Shown piece after piece: positions 32,317 to 41,685 of a stretch of 64,000 nucleotides of DNA. The notes below the pieces were generated by a model, which ran no database searches, was not told where the DNA came from, and saw only the letters and a list, made by a program, of their open reading frames with translations. The DNA comes from Streptomyces brevispora. GTDB taxonomy: Bacteria; Actinomycetota; Actinomycetes; Streptomycetales; Streptomycetaceae. The DNA lies in contig NZ_VIWW01000001.1 of assembly GCF_007829885.1 (NCBI RefSeq), positions 2,356,001-2,420,000 of the forward strand. The letters are read 5' to 3'. Within the stretch, counting starts at the first letter, position 1; each line of letters starts with the position of its first letter. The position numbers and the translations under genes were made by a program.

Positions 32317-33627
32317 TCAGCGGATCAGGATCACCTCGGTGTCCGTGCCGGGCTCGGCGGAGGTGACGTCCTCGGGCAGCACGATCAGCGCGTCCGCCTG
32401 GGCGAGGGCGGCGATCAGATGCGATCCGGAACCGCCCACGGGAGTGACGGTGCCCGCCTGGGCGTCGTACGTCCCGCGCAGGAACTGCCGTTTGCCGGCG
32501 GGCGAGGAGAGTGCCTTGTCGCTGACCAGGGTGGCCCTGGTGGTGGGGCGGTTCACGTCCGGCAAGCCCATCAGGGTGCGGATCGCGGGCCGTACGAACA
32601 GCTCGAAGGAGACGTAACTGGAGACCGGGTTGCCCGGCAGCGCCAGCAGCGGGGTGTGCTCCGGGCCGATGGAGCCGAAGCCCTGCGGCTTGCCGGGCTG
32701 CATGGCCAGCTTGCGGAAGTCGATGCCGCCCCCCGGCTCGTCCTCGTCGCCCACCGAGGACAGGGCCTCCTTGACCACGTCGTACGCGCCGACGCTGACG
32801 CCGCCGGTGGTGACGACGATGTCGGCGCGGATCAACTGGTCCTCGATCGTGGCGCGCAGCGTCTCGGCGTCGTCGGTGACGGCGCCGACCCGGTAGGTGA
32901 TCGCTCCGGCGTCGCGCGCGGCGGCCGTCAGCGCGAAGCTGTTCGAGTCGTAGATCTGACCGCCGCTCAGTTCCTCGCCGGGCTGGACCAGTTCGCTGCC
33001 GGTGGAGATGACGACGACGCGCGGCCGGGGCCGCACCTTCACCGTCGAGCGGCCGATCGCCGCGAGCAGGCCGATCTGCGGCGGCCCGACCACCGAACCG
33101 GCGCGCAGCGCCAGATCGCCCGGCCGGACGTCGCTGCCGCGGTCCCTGACATGGGCGCGGGCCTCGACCGGGCGGTGGACGCGGACCTCGCCGCGCGCGC
33201 CCTCCGGGGCGTCGCGGTGGGCGCGCATCGCGGCGGCGGGGCCTTCGCCCGTGCCGCCGTCGGTCCACTCGACCGGGATCACGGCCTCCGCGCCGGCGGG
33301 CAGCGGGGCGCCGGTCATGATGCGGGCGGCCTCGCCCGGACCCACCCGCTGGCCGCCGAGAAGTCCGGCGTCGCCCGCCGCGATGTCGCCGATGACGGTG
33401 AGGACCGCGGGGAACTCCTCGGTGGCGCCCGCCACATCGGCGACGCGGACCGCGTAACCGTCCATCGAGCTGTTGTCGAACGGCGGCAGGGCGATCTCCA
33501 CCACGACGTCCTCGACCAGGACGCAGCCCTGCGCCTCGGGCAGTTGCAGCTCGATGGGTTCGAGTGGCTGCACCGCGGTGAGGATGTCTTCCAGGTGCTC
33601 GTCGACCGACCAGATCGTGCTGCTCAA
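32317..33627 (-). CDS. glp: Gephyrin-like molybdotransferase Glp (MoeA family)
   Basis: 436 residues from a TTG at 33627 with GAGGAG upstream, overlapping the tail region of galU. It has MoeA domains: 'LPPFDNSSMDGYAVR' (about residues 50-64), 'GDIAAGDAGLLGGQRVGPGEAARIMTGAPLP', the molybdopterin-binding 'VVTTGGVSVGAYDVVKEAL' and 'LLALPGNPVSSYVSFELF'. MoeA inserts molybdate into molybdopterin. In Corynebacterium a MoeA relative, Glp, instead binds FtsZ and GlpR. The presence of sepX three genes downstream supports the Glp assignment, though a MoeA role is not excluded. Confidence 0.88.
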   Translation of the reverse strand: MSSTIWSVDEHLEDILTAVQPLEPIELQLPEAQGCVLVEDVVVEIALPPFDNSSMDGYAVRVADVAGATEEFPAVLTVIGDIAAGDAGLLGGQRVGPGEAARIMTGAPLPAGAEAVIPVEWTDGGTGEGPAAAMRAHRDAPEGARGEVRVHRPVEARAHVRDRGSDVRPGDLALRAGSVVGPPQIGLLAAIGRSTVKVRPRPRVVVISTGSELVQPGEELSGGQIYDSNSFALTAAARDAGAITYRVGAVTDDAETLRATIEDQLIRADIVVTTGGVSVGAYDVVKEALSSVGDEDEPGGGIDFRKLAMQPGKPQGFGSIGPEHTPLLALPGNPVSSYVSFELFVRPAIRTLMGLPDVNRPTTRATLVSDKALSSPAGKRQFLRGTYDAQAGTVTPVGGSGSHLIAALAQADALIVLPEDVTSAEPGTDTEVILIR

Positions 33628-33630
33628 GGT

Positions 33631-34533
33631 CTACATCTCCTCGGTGACGTAACTGCGGAGCCAGGTCCGGAACTCCGGGCCCAGATCTTCACGTTCGCAC
33701 GCGAGCCTGACAATGGCACGGAGGTAGTCGCTCCGGTCGCCGGTGTCATAGCGGCGCCCCTTGAAGACGACGCCGTGCACCGGGCCGCCGATCTTCTCGT
33801 CCTCGGCGAGCAGCTGGAGTGCGTCGGTCAGCTGGATCTCGTCACCGCGGCCCGGCTCGGTCCGGCGCAGTATCTCGAAGACCGCGGGGTCCAGGACGTA
33901 GCGGCCGATGATGGCGAGGTTGCTGGGCGCGTCGGCCGGTTCGGGCTTCTCGACCAGGCCGGTGATCCGCAGCACATCGCCGTCGGCGGTGGGCTCCACG
34001 GCCACGCAGCCGTACTGGTGGATCAGCTCGCGCGGGACCTCCATGAGGGCGACGACGCTGCCGCCCTCGCGCTCCTGGATCTCCACCATGCGGGCCAGCA
34101 GCGGGTCGCGGGGATCGATCAGGTCGTCGCCGAGGAGTACCGCGAACGGCTGGTCACCGACGTGCGGCGCCGCGCACAGCACCGCGTGACCGAGGCCGCG
34201 CGGGTCGCCCTGGCGGACGTAGTGCATGGTGGCGAGGTCGCTCGACTCCTGGACCTTGCGCAGCCGTTCGGCGTCGCCCTTGCGGGTGAGCGCGGACTCC
34301 AGTTCGTAATTACGGTCGAAGTGGTCCTCCAGGGGACGCTTGTTGCGACCGGTGATCATCAGTACGTCGGAGAGTCCGGCGGCCACCGCCTCCTCGACGA
34401 CGTACTGGATGGCGGGCTTGTCGACGACAGGCAGCATCTCTTTGGGAGTGGCTTTGGTGGCCGGCAGGAAGCGGGTACCGAGGCCCGCCGCCGGGATGAC
34501 AGCCTTGCTGATCCTGGGGTTCGACTGAGTCAT
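33631..34533 (-). CDS. galU: UTP--glucose-1-phosphate uridylyltransferase
   Basis: 300 residues. Start 'KAVIPAAGLGTRFLPATKATPKEMLPVVDKPAIQYVVEEAV' is the nucleotide-binding signature of GalU, with the G-x-G-T-R-x-L-P loop and catalytic Lys. 'LGHAVLCAAPHVGD' and 'GLVEKPEP' follow. It makes UDP-glucose for cell-wall polymers, glycolipids and trehalose. It is the first gene of the minus-strand cluster galU-glp-moaC-mog-acetyltransferase-sepX and is divergent from the cyclo-ligase gene. Confidence 0.95.
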   Translation of the reverse strand: MTQSNPRISKAVIPAAGLGTRFLPATKATPKEMLPVVDKPAIQYVVEEAVAAGLSDVLMITGRNKRPLEDHFDRNYELESALTRKGDAERLRKVQESSDLATMHYVRQGDPRGLGHAVLCAAPHVGDQPFAVLLGDDLIDPRDPLLARMVEIQEREGGSVVALMEVPRELIHQYGCVAVEPTADGDVLRITGLVEKPEPADAPSNLAIIGRYVLDPAVFEILRRTEPGRGDEIQLTDALQLLAEDEKIGGPVHGVVFKGRRYDTGDRSDYLRAIVRLACEREDLGPEFRTWLRSYVTEEM

Positions 34534-34543
34534 GCGCAGAACC

Positions 34544-34583
34544 TTAACCGGCGCACATGGGCGGAAGATGATCCTCCGGTTAA
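34544..34583. promoter_or_regulatory. Inverted repeat in the galU / cyclo-ligase divergent region
   Basis: TTAACCGG (34544-34551) and CCGGTTAA (34576-34583) form an 8-bp inverted repeat 24 bp apart in the 83-bp divergent intergenic region. It may be an operator or part of the two promoters. No regulator is identified. Confidence 0.3.
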
Positions 34584-34616
34584 CTTTGTACTCATATACG
34601 ACAGTACGAGAGATCT

Positions 34617-35225
34617 ATGGGTGCCCGATTGAACACCGACATGTCCGCAAAGGCGCTGCTGCGGCGTGAACTGCTGGCCGCACGACGCCTCCTGACGGAG
34701 GAGGACATCGAGCGGGCCGCCGCGGTTCTGGCCCGTCGCGCACTCGAACTCCCCGAGCTCTCCGGGGCCCGTACCGTCGCCGCCTATGTCTCCGTGGGGC
34801 GCGAACCGGGCACCCGCGCCCTGCTGGACGCGCTGCGCACGCGGGGCGTACGGGTGCTGCTGCCGGTGCTCCTGCCGGACAACGACCTGGACTGGGCGCC
34901 GTACGAGGGCGCCGGGAGCCTTGCGAAGGCCGGTCGCGGGCTGCTGGAGCCGGACGGGGAGCGGCTCGGCCCCGACGCCGTCCTGGAGGCGGACGTGGTG
35001 CTGCTGCCGGGCCTCGCGGTGGACGGGCGCGGGATGCGGCTGGGCCGCGGCGGCGGCAGCTACGACCGGGTGCTGGCACGGCTCTCGGCGGCCGGTGCGC
35101 ATCCGGCGCTGATCGTCCTGCTGTACGACGACGAGGTGGCCGCACGGGTCCCGGAGGAACCGCACGACCACCCCGTGGACGCGGTGGTGACACCGGCCGG
35201 GTCCCGGCGCTTCGGTGACGGCTGA
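34617..35225 (+). CDS. 5-formyltetrahydrofolate cyclo-ligase
   Basis: 202 residues from the ATG at 34617; the ATG at 34641 ('MSAKALLRRELL') is a likely alternative. 'AKALLRRELLAARRLLTEED' near the N-terminus, 'TVAAYVSVGREPGTRALLDAL' and the ATP-binding 'VVLLPGLAVDGRGMRLGRGGGSYDRVLARL' (about residues 123-153) are the family marks. It converts 5-formyl-THF to 5,10-methenyl-THF using ATP in the cytoplasm. Confidence 0.92.
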   Translation: MGARLNTDMSAKALLRRELLAARRLLTEEDIERAAAVLARRALELPELSGARTVAAYVSVGREPGTRALLDALRTRGVRVLLPVLLPDNDLDWAPYEGAGSLAKAGRGLLEPDGERLGPDAVLEADVVLLPGLAVDGRGMRLGRGGGSYDRVLARLSAAGAHPALIVLLYDDEVAARVPEEPHDHPVDAVVTPAGSRRFGDG

Positions 35226-35242
35226 AGCGCCGGGAGCCCGCC

Positions 35243-37993
35243 CTACGGCTTCAGTGTCAGCGTGTCCTTCGTCGCCCCGGCCACCGCGTTCGTCCCGAAG
35301 GACCAGTCGAGCAGCTCGCCGTTGACCCACTTGTCCGTCTGGTCGGTGTAGTGCGCGCTGAACGCGTGCCCGGAGGCGCCGGTGAGGTTGATCCACCGGG
35401 ACTTGTCCCAGTCCCCCACGTTGACGACCATCCGCATCGACGGAACCCAGACGACCTCGTAGCCGCCGGCCGCGTTCCAGCCGGTGGCGTTCACCGCGGC
35501 CTCGCCGCCGCCGAGGTTCCACGGGCCCCGGTTGAGCACCCGCTGGAGCAGTCCGGGCCCCTCCGTACCGAGGGTCTGGTTCTTCAGGGTCAACTGGTGC
35601 AGCCGGCCCCAGCTCCAGGTGGTGACGTCCTTGCCGAGCTTGGCCGTCAGCTCCCAGCGGGCGTCCTCCATGGCGCGGGCGAAGAGCTCCTCACGGTTCT
35701 CGGTCGCCCTGTCCTTGCGGTTCGCCGGCGCCTTCCACCAGTCGCTGTCCGGCTTCTCCATGAGGTTCTCGACGACCTGGTACCAACGGTCGCCGCCGTC
35801 CGGCTGCGCCGAGTCGGGAGCACGCTGACCGCATTCGCGTACCAGCCTGTTCTGCTCGTCGACCGGGCCGGAGCTCTTGGCCGGGGGCACGTTCAGGCAT
35901 TCGCCCTCGACGCGCATCTCCTTGGGCAGCTTGTCGCCGAAGGCCAGCTTGAGGATGTTGCGCCAGACCGCGTTGAAGTAGGCGGCCGCCGCGGAGTCGG
36001 ACTCCTGGGTGTAGTCCCAGCCCTCCAGCAGCTTCTGCGCCTCGCGGACGTACTTGTCCGAGATGTTGATCTTCATCAGCTCGGGCACCAGCAGTGCGGC
36101 GATCTCGCTGGTGTTGTCCATCTGCATCTTCTGCATGTCGTCGGTCGAGATCTTCCCGCCGCCCTTGATCTTCGACTCGACGAGGTCGTTGATCCGCTGG
36201 CTGCGGGAGCCGTAGCCCCAGTCCTTGGTGAGCATGTGCGCGTACGTGTCCTCGTCGACGACCGCCTGGTTGGCGGTGACGATGTACCCGCGCTTGGGGT
36301 CGTACTCGTACGGCAGCTCGTCGAAGGGGATCGGGTCCTTCTTCCAGCCGTACTCCGAGGACCAGCCGGGGCTGGGCATCGTGCCGTCGCCGGACTTGCG
36401 GACCGGGATCCTGCCGGGGGCCTGGTAGCCGATGTGGCCCTTGGTGTCGGCGTAGATCAGGTTCTGCGAGGGAACCTCGAAGTGCTCGGCCGCCGCGCGG
36501 AAGGACGTGAAGTCCTTGGCCCGGTTCAGCTCGAAGACCGCGTCCATGGACTTGCCGGGCTCCAGCGCGGTCCACTTCAGCGCCACCCCGTAGCCGTCCG
36601 CACGGTCCGGGGCGGCGTTGGTGACGGGCGCCTTCTGGCCGACCTTCTCCAGCTCGCCGCTGCGGTCGGAGACCAGCGGCCCGTTGTTGGTCTCCCGGAC
36701 GGTGATGCGCCGGTCCCTGCCGCCCGCGACCTTGATGGTCTCCTCGCGGGTGATGAAGGGCTTCACCTTGCCGTCGTACTGGTAGCCGTCCTCGGAGACC
36801 TTCTCCAGGAAGAGGTCGGTGACGTCGGCGCCCAGGTTGGTGAAGCCCCAGGCGATGTCCTGGTTGTGACCGATGATCACACCGGGCATGCCGGAGAAGG
36901 TGTAGCCGGCGACGTCGTACTTGCAGGTGGCCGAGACGGCGCGGCAGTGCAGCCCCATCTGGTACCAGAGCGAGGGAAGCTGCGGCGCCAGGTGCGGGTC
37001 GTTGGCGAGCAGTGGCTTGTTGGTCGTCGTGTACTTGCCCGAGACCACCCACGAGTTCGACCCGATGCCGGTGCCGTTCGGGCCGAGCAGCGAAGGGATC
37101 TCGTCGAGGGTGTCGGAGAGCGCGCCGAGCTGGGTGTTGAGACCCGCCGTCGCGCCCTGCACGGTCGACGAGCCGGGGCCCTCCGACCGCGGCGCCTGCG
37201 GGTCGTACTTCCCGGTGACCGGGGAGAGCGCGCCCTCGGCGACGATCGGCTTGTGCTTGTCGTACGGGTAGGGCGGGTACAGGTCTTCGATCTGCTTCGC
37301 GTCGAGCCTGCTGGTCATCAGCGAACGGTCGATCTCGTCCTGCATGTTGCCGCGGAGGTCCCAGGCCATGGCCTTCAGCCAGGCGACCGAGTCGACCGGG
37401 GTCCACTTCGTCGGCTTGTAGTCGTTGGTGAGGCCGAGCGCCGCGTACTCGACGGAGATGTCCTTGCCGTCGCGGCCCTGGAGGTAGGCGTTCACCCCGT
37501 CCGCGTACGACTGGAGGTTCTTCTTGGTCTCCGCGGACAGGACCTTGTCGTACTCCTCCTGGGCGATCTTGCGCCAGCCCAGCGTGCGCAGGAAGGAGTC
37601 CGTCTCGACCTGACCGGACCCGAACATCTCGGAGAGCCGTCCGGCCGTCATGTGACGGCGGACGTCCATCTCCCAGAAGCGGTCCTGTGCCTGGACGAAT
37701 CCCTGGGCACGGAACAGGTCGGCGTCGGAGTCGGCGTAGATCTGCGGAACCCCGTAGCTGTCGCGCTTCACCGCGACATTGCTGTCGAGGCCGGCGAGCC
37801 GGACGGTCCCGTTGGTCTGCGGGTACGAGGCCCGCACGGTGGATACGGACCAGAACGTGCCATATCCGATACCCGCGACAAGCGCCAGCACCAGGACGAT
37901 CACGATCAGGCGGGCGCGTCGCCCCTTCTTCTTGCGCGGCCCGCCACCGGCGGTACCGGTGGAGCCGGAAGAGGCGGTTGTGTTGGCGGGCAT
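35243..37993 (-). CDS. Penicillin acylase family N-terminal nucleophile hydrolase
   Basis: 916 residues from the ATG at 37993. A short basic N-terminus ('RKKKGRRAR') leads into one membrane helix (about 29-48), so it is membrane-anchored with the enzyme outside. 'GVPQIYADSDADLFRAQGFVQAQDRFWEMD' is the alpha-chain signature. 'GTGIGSNSWVVSG' gives the autocleavage point before Ser312, the new N-terminal nucleophile of the beta chain. Relatives hydrolyse penicillins, acyl-homoserine lactones or other amides; the substrate here is unknown. It is convergent with the cyclo-ligase gene. Confidence 0.88.
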   Translation of the reverse strand: MPANTTASSGSTGTAGGGPRKKKGRRARLIVIVLVLALVAGIGYGTFWSVSTVRASYPQTNGTVRLAGLDSNVAVKRDSYGVPQIYADSDADLFRAQGFVQAQDRFWEMDVRRHMTAGRLSEMFGSGQVETDSFLRTLGWRKIAQEEYDKVLSAETKKNLQSYADGVNAYLQGRDGKDISVEYAALGLTNDYKPTKWTPVDSVAWLKAMAWDLRGNMQDEIDRSLMTSRLDAKQIEDLYPPYPYDKHKPIVAEGALSPVTGKYDPQAPRSEGPGSSTVQGATAGLNTQLGALSDTLDEIPSLLGPNGTGIGSNSWVVSGKYTTTNKPLLANDPHLAPQLPSLWYQMGLHCRAVSATCKYDVAGYTFSGMPGVIIGHNQDIAWGFTNLGADVTDLFLEKVSEDGYQYDGKVKPFITREETIKVAGGRDRRITVRETNNGPLVSDRSGELEKVGQKAPVTNAAPDRADGYGVALKWTALEPGKSMDAVFELNRAKDFTSFRAAAEHFEVPSQNLIYADTKGHIGYQAPGRIPVRKSGDGTMPSPGWSSEYGWKKDPIPFDELPYEYDPKRGYIVTANQAVVDEDTYAHMLTKDWGYGSRSQRINDLVESKIKGGGKISTDDMQKMQMDNTSEIAALLVPELMKINISDKYVREAQKLLEGWDYTQESDSAAAAYFNAVWRNILKLAFGDKLPKEMRVEGECLNVPPAKSSGPVDEQNRLVRECGQRAPDSAQPDGGDRWYQVVENLMEKPDSDWWKAPANRKDRATENREELFARAMEDARWELTAKLGKDVTTWSWGRLHQLTLKNQTLGTEGPGLLQRVLNRGPWNLGGGEAAVNATGWNAAGGYEVVWVPSMRMVVNVGDWDKSRWINLTGASGHAFSAHYTDQTDKWVNGELLDWSFGTNAVAGATKDTLTLKP

Positions 37994-38209
37994 CGCTGTC
38001 CTTCGAGGGGCAGGGTGGTCCTGGGAGTGCAGGAGCAACCATAGGCGCAGCGCCGAACCCCCTCTGACGCGGTATCGGCATGGTTCGAATTGCGTAGCAC
38101 TCGCACGAGCACTCGAACGCATCAAGAAAGCGTTAAAGATTAGGTAAGGTAACGAAGTACTGGCCGCCGGAAAACGATCCGGCAGGCGTTCGCAGGGAAG
38201 GACCGGCCA

Positions 38210-39907
38210 CTGACTGTCCACGCGCTCAACGAGCTCCTGCTCGTCTGCTCACTTGTCCTGCTCGTCGCGGTGGCGGCGGTACGGATCTCGTCACGCAGCG
38301 GGCTCCCGAGCCTGCTCCTGTACCTCGGCATCGGCATCGCCATAGGGCAGGACGGGCTCTTCGACGTCAAGTTCGACAATGCGGAACTGACGCAGGTCAT
38401 CGGGTACGCGGCCCTGGTCGTGATCCTCGCCGAGGGCGGCCTCGGCACCAAGTGGAAAGAGATCAGACCCGCCCTCCCCGCGGCGGCGATGCTCTCGACC
38501 GTCGGTGTCGCGGTGAGCGTGGGCGTGACCGCCGCCGGAGCGCACTACCTGGTCGGCCTGGAGTGGCGGCAGGCGCTGATCATCGGCGCGGTCGTCTCCT
38601 CCACGGACGCCGCGGCGGTCTTCTCCGTCCTGCGCAAGGTGCCGTTGCCCGCCCGGATCACCGGTGTCCTGGAGGCCGAGTCCGGCTTCAACGACGCCCC
38701 CGTGGTGATCCTGGTGGTGGCCTTCTCGACCGTCGGACCGGTGGACAGCTGGTACGCACTGGTCGGCGAGATAGCACTGGAGCTGGCGATCGGCGCGGCC
38801 GTCGGCATCGCGGTCGGCTGGCTCGGCTCGTTCGGGCTGCGGCATGTGGCGCTGCCCGCCTCCGGCCTCTACCCGATCGCCGTGATGGCGATCGCTGTGT
38901 CCGCGTACGCGGCGGGCGCCATGGTGCACGGCAGTGGCTTCCTCGCCGTCTACCTCGCGGCGATGATCCTCGGCAACGCCAAGCTGCCTCACTGGCCCGC
39001 CACCCGCGGCTTCGCCGACGGACTCGGCTGGCTGGCCCAGATCGGCATGTTCGTCCTGCTCGGACTGCTGGTCACCCCGCACGACCTGCTCGACGACTTC
39101 TGGCCCGCCGTCGTCGTGGGCCTGGTGCTCACCGTGGTGGCCCGGCCACTGGAGGTCTTCCTCTCCCTGGCACCGTTCCGGATGCCGTGGCAGGAGAAGA
39201 CCCTGATGTCCTGGGCCGGGCTGCGCGGCGCCGTGCCCATCGTCCTGGCGACCATTCCGATGGTGTCCGGAATCGAGGGTTCCACCCGGGTCTTCAACAT
39301 CGTCTTCGTGCTCGTCATCGTCTACACCCTCATCCAGGGCCCGACCCTGCCCTGGCTCGCGAAGGCCCTCAAGATCGCCGAGGACCCGTCCGAGGCAGCC
39401 GACCTGGGCGTCGAGTCGGCGCCCCTGGAACGGCTGCGCGGACATCTGCTCTCGGTGGCCATCCCCGCCAAGTCGAAGATGCACGGCGTCGAGGTCGGCG
39501 AACTGCGGCTGCCCGCGGGGGCCGCGGTCACCCTCGTCGTACGGGACGACAAGAGCTTCGTCCCGACGCCGCCGACCGTGCTGCGCCGCGGGGACGAGCT
39601 GCTGGTGGTGGCGACCGATCCGGTGCGCGACGCGGCCGAGGCACGGCTGCGGGCGGTCGGCCAGGGCGGCAAGCTGGCCGGCTGGCTGGGGACCGACGGG
39701 AACCCCGCCGGGGAGCACTTCGCCGGACCGCACGTCTCCCATGCGCTCAGGGCCGTGAAGAACCTGGGCCGGACGCCGGACGAGGCAAGGGCACACGAGA
39801 AGAAGGCCCGGGAGGCCAAGGCCCGCGAGGCAAGGACTCGTGAAGCGAAGGCCCGCGAGGCCGAGGACCGTGACGCGAAGGCTCGTGAAGCGAAGGCGCA
39901 TCAGTGA
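38210..39907 (+). CDS. Cation/proton antiporter (CPA1, KefB/NhaP2-like) with TrkA-C domain
   Basis: 565 residues if it starts at CTG 38210. GGGAAGGA lies 7 nt upstream of that codon, and 'TVHALNELLLVCSLVLLVAVAAVRIS' supplies the first membrane helix. The first ATG/GTG in frame (GTG 38270) has no ribosome binding site and would cut that helix. About 12 membrane segments are present, with the ion-binding region 'ESGFNDAPVVIL'. A cytoplasmic TrkA-C-like part ('MHGVEVGELRLPAGAAVTLVVR') follows. The C-terminus is a charged K-A-R-E-A repeat, likely a coiled coil. Probable K+ or Na+/H+ exchange. Confidence 0.88.
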   Translation: MTVHALNELLLVCSLVLLVAVAAVRISSRSGLPSLLLYLGIGIAIGQDGLFDVKFDNAELTQVIGYAALVVILAEGGLGTKWKEIRPALPAAAMLSTVGVAVSVGVTAAGAHYLVGLEWRQALIIGAVVSSTDAAAVFSVLRKVPLPARITGVLEAESGFNDAPVVILVVAFSTVGPVDSWYALVGEIALELAIGAAVGIAVGWLGSFGLRHVALPASGLYPIAVMAIAVSAYAAGAMVHGSGFLAVYLAAMILGNAKLPHWPATRGFADGLGWLAQIGMFVLLGLLVTPHDLLDDFWPAVVVGLVLTVVARPLEVFLSLAPFRMPWQEKTLMSWAGLRGAVPIVLATIPMVSGIEGSTRVFNIVFVLVIVYTLIQGPTLPWLAKALKIAEDPSEAADLGVESAPLERLRGHLLSVAIPAKSKMHGVEVGELRLPAGAAVTLVVRDDKSFVPTPPTVLRRGDELLVVATDPVRDAAEARLRAVGQGGKLAGWLGTDGNPAGEHFAGPHVSHALRAVKNLGRTPDEARAHEKKAREAKAREARTREAKAREAEDRDAKAREAKAHQ

Positions 39908-40335
39908 GAACGCACCCGCGTTCACAGGTTACGGACGGTGACCGGCACGCAATCGCAGGTACATACGGGACCATGCCTGTACTATCGGGAAAACCTGCCC
40001 ACGCTCCGTGCAGCTGTGCGCACTCCGGTGCCGCACCGCCGTACCGCACGTATCCGGCAGTGACTGAGCCACCGGATGCACATCCAACGTACTCAGTTTC
40101 ACCGCATTCAGACCCACCGATTACTCAACGATCTTGATCGACCAACTCTGCCTGACGCAGAGCTGGCGCGACCGTATGGCGGTCGTGGCGTCCTCCGCCT
40201 CTGCTGCGAGCGCCCGGCATCTACCGCAGTTCCGCGCGAAGAGGACAGCTCTCGGCAGCCCCTGACCAGGTCCGCACACACGTGCCGGCCTGTCCCGCAG
40301 GAGCACGGCCACCAGGCGGCAGAAAGGCATGGACC
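39908..40335. other. Intergenic stretch upstream of the MFS gene
   Basis: About 430 bp without a supported gene. A TACTAT that could be a -10 box occurs near 39976-39981. I see no further repeats, RNA gene or coding motif; the open frames here lack starts or family features. Confidence 0.4.
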
Positions 40336-41619
40336 GTGGCGTCCACGGTCTCCGACCGCCCCGGATACGGGCAGTTGCTGCGCACCCCCGGTGCGTGGAC
40401 CTTCCTCCTGCCGGGCTTCGCCGCACGGCAGCCCTTCGCCATGCTGACCATCGGCATCGTCCTGCTGGTCCAGCACACCACCGGCTCCTACGGCAGCGCG
40501 GGCGCGGTCGCGGCCGTGAGCGGCGTCTCCATGGCCCTGTTCGCGCCGCAGACCGGCAAGCTCGCCGACCGGTTCGGGCAGCGGGCCGTACTGCTGCCCG
40601 GCGTCCTGGTGCACGCCATCTCCGTGACGGCCCTGACGGCGCTCGCGCTGGCGGACACGCCGATCTGGGCGCTGTTCCTGGCGGCCGTGCCGACGGGTGC
40701 CTCCATCCCGCAGATCGGCCCGATGGTGCGGGCCCGCTGGGCGGCCGTGCTCGGGGCGGCGCCCGGCCGTGCGGCCTCCCCGCTGATGTCCACCGCCGCC
40801 GCCTTCGAATCGGTGACGGACGAGTTCACCTTCGTCATCGGCCCCGTCATCGCCACCGCACTGTGCACCGGGGTGCATCCGGCGGCGGGACTCATCGCGG
40901 AAGGCGTACTGACGCTGGTCGGCGGGCTGTTCTTCGCCGCACAGCGCGCCACCCAGCCGACCGTGCGCGGCGCCGCGTCCCCCGGCTCCCCACGGCACGC
41001 CTCCGCGCTGTCCGTACCCGGCGTACGCGTGCTCGCGGTGGCCTTCCTCGGGATCGGCGCGGTCTTCGGCGGCATGCAGGTCTCGCTGACCGCCTTCGCC
41101 GAGGAGATCGGCAGCCCCGGCTCGAACGGGGTGCTGTACGGAATCTTCGCGGCCGGCAACATGCTGGCCGGGATCGCCTGCGGGGCCATCGCCTGGAAGA
41201 CCGGGCCGCGGCGTCGGCTGATCGCCGGATACGCGGCGCTGACCCTGACCGCGTCGGGCCTGTGGGCGGTGCACTCCGTGCCCCTGCTCGCCGGGCTCGG
41301 GCTGCTGGTCGGGCTCTGCATCGCGCCCGCCCTGATCAGCGGCTACACGTTGGTCGAGGCGCTGGTGCCGGCGTCCGCCCGGACCGAGGCGTTCACCTGG
41401 CTGACGGGTGCGGTCGCGCTCGGGCAGGCGGCGGCCGTGACGGTCGCCGGGCAACTCGCGGACGCCCACGGCGCGAGCACCGGATTCCTGGTGCCGCTGG
41501 TGGGTACGGGGCTGGCGCTGATAACCCTGCTGGCGCTGCGTTCCAGGCTCGTCCCGAGCACTTCGGGGCGGACCGTGGCACGTGGTATCGGTCACCGCGG
41601 GCCGGTCACGGTGGACTGA
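40336..41619 (+). CDS. MFS transporter, 12-helix type
   Basis: 427 residues from the GTG at 40336 ('MASTVSDRPGYGQLLRTPGAWTF'). Twelve membrane segments are visible, with the loop 2-3 motif 'GKLADRFGQRAVLLPG' (about residues 70-85). The family contains drug and metabolite exporters of the kind often annotated simply as MFS transporter in Streptomyces. The substrate cannot be inferred. It precedes the FmdB gene by 66 bp. Confidence 0.85.
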   Translation: MASTVSDRPGYGQLLRTPGAWTFLLPGFAARQPFAMLTIGIVLLVQHTTGSYGSAGAVAAVSGVSMALFAPQTGKLADRFGQRAVLLPGVLVHAISVTALTALALADTPIWALFLAAVPTGASIPQIGPMVRARWAAVLGAAPGRAASPLMSTAAAFESVTDEFTFVIGPVIATALCTGVHPAAGLIAEGVLTLVGGLFFAAQRATQPTVRGAASPGSPRHASALSVPGVRVLAVAFLGIGAVFGGMQVSLTAFAEEIGSPGSNGVLYGIFAAGNMLAGIACGAIAWKTGPRRRLIAGYAALTLTASGLWAVHSVPLLAGLGLLVGLCIAPALISGYTLVEALVPASARTEAFTWLTGAVALGQAAAVTVAGQLADAHGASTGFLVPLVGTGLALITLLALRSRLVPSTSGRTVARGIGHRGPVTVD

Positions 41620-41685
41620 TCCGGCGGAATACGTCACTATGGAGCGTCGTTAGCACTCATTGAGTCAGAGTGCCAGGAGGAACAA

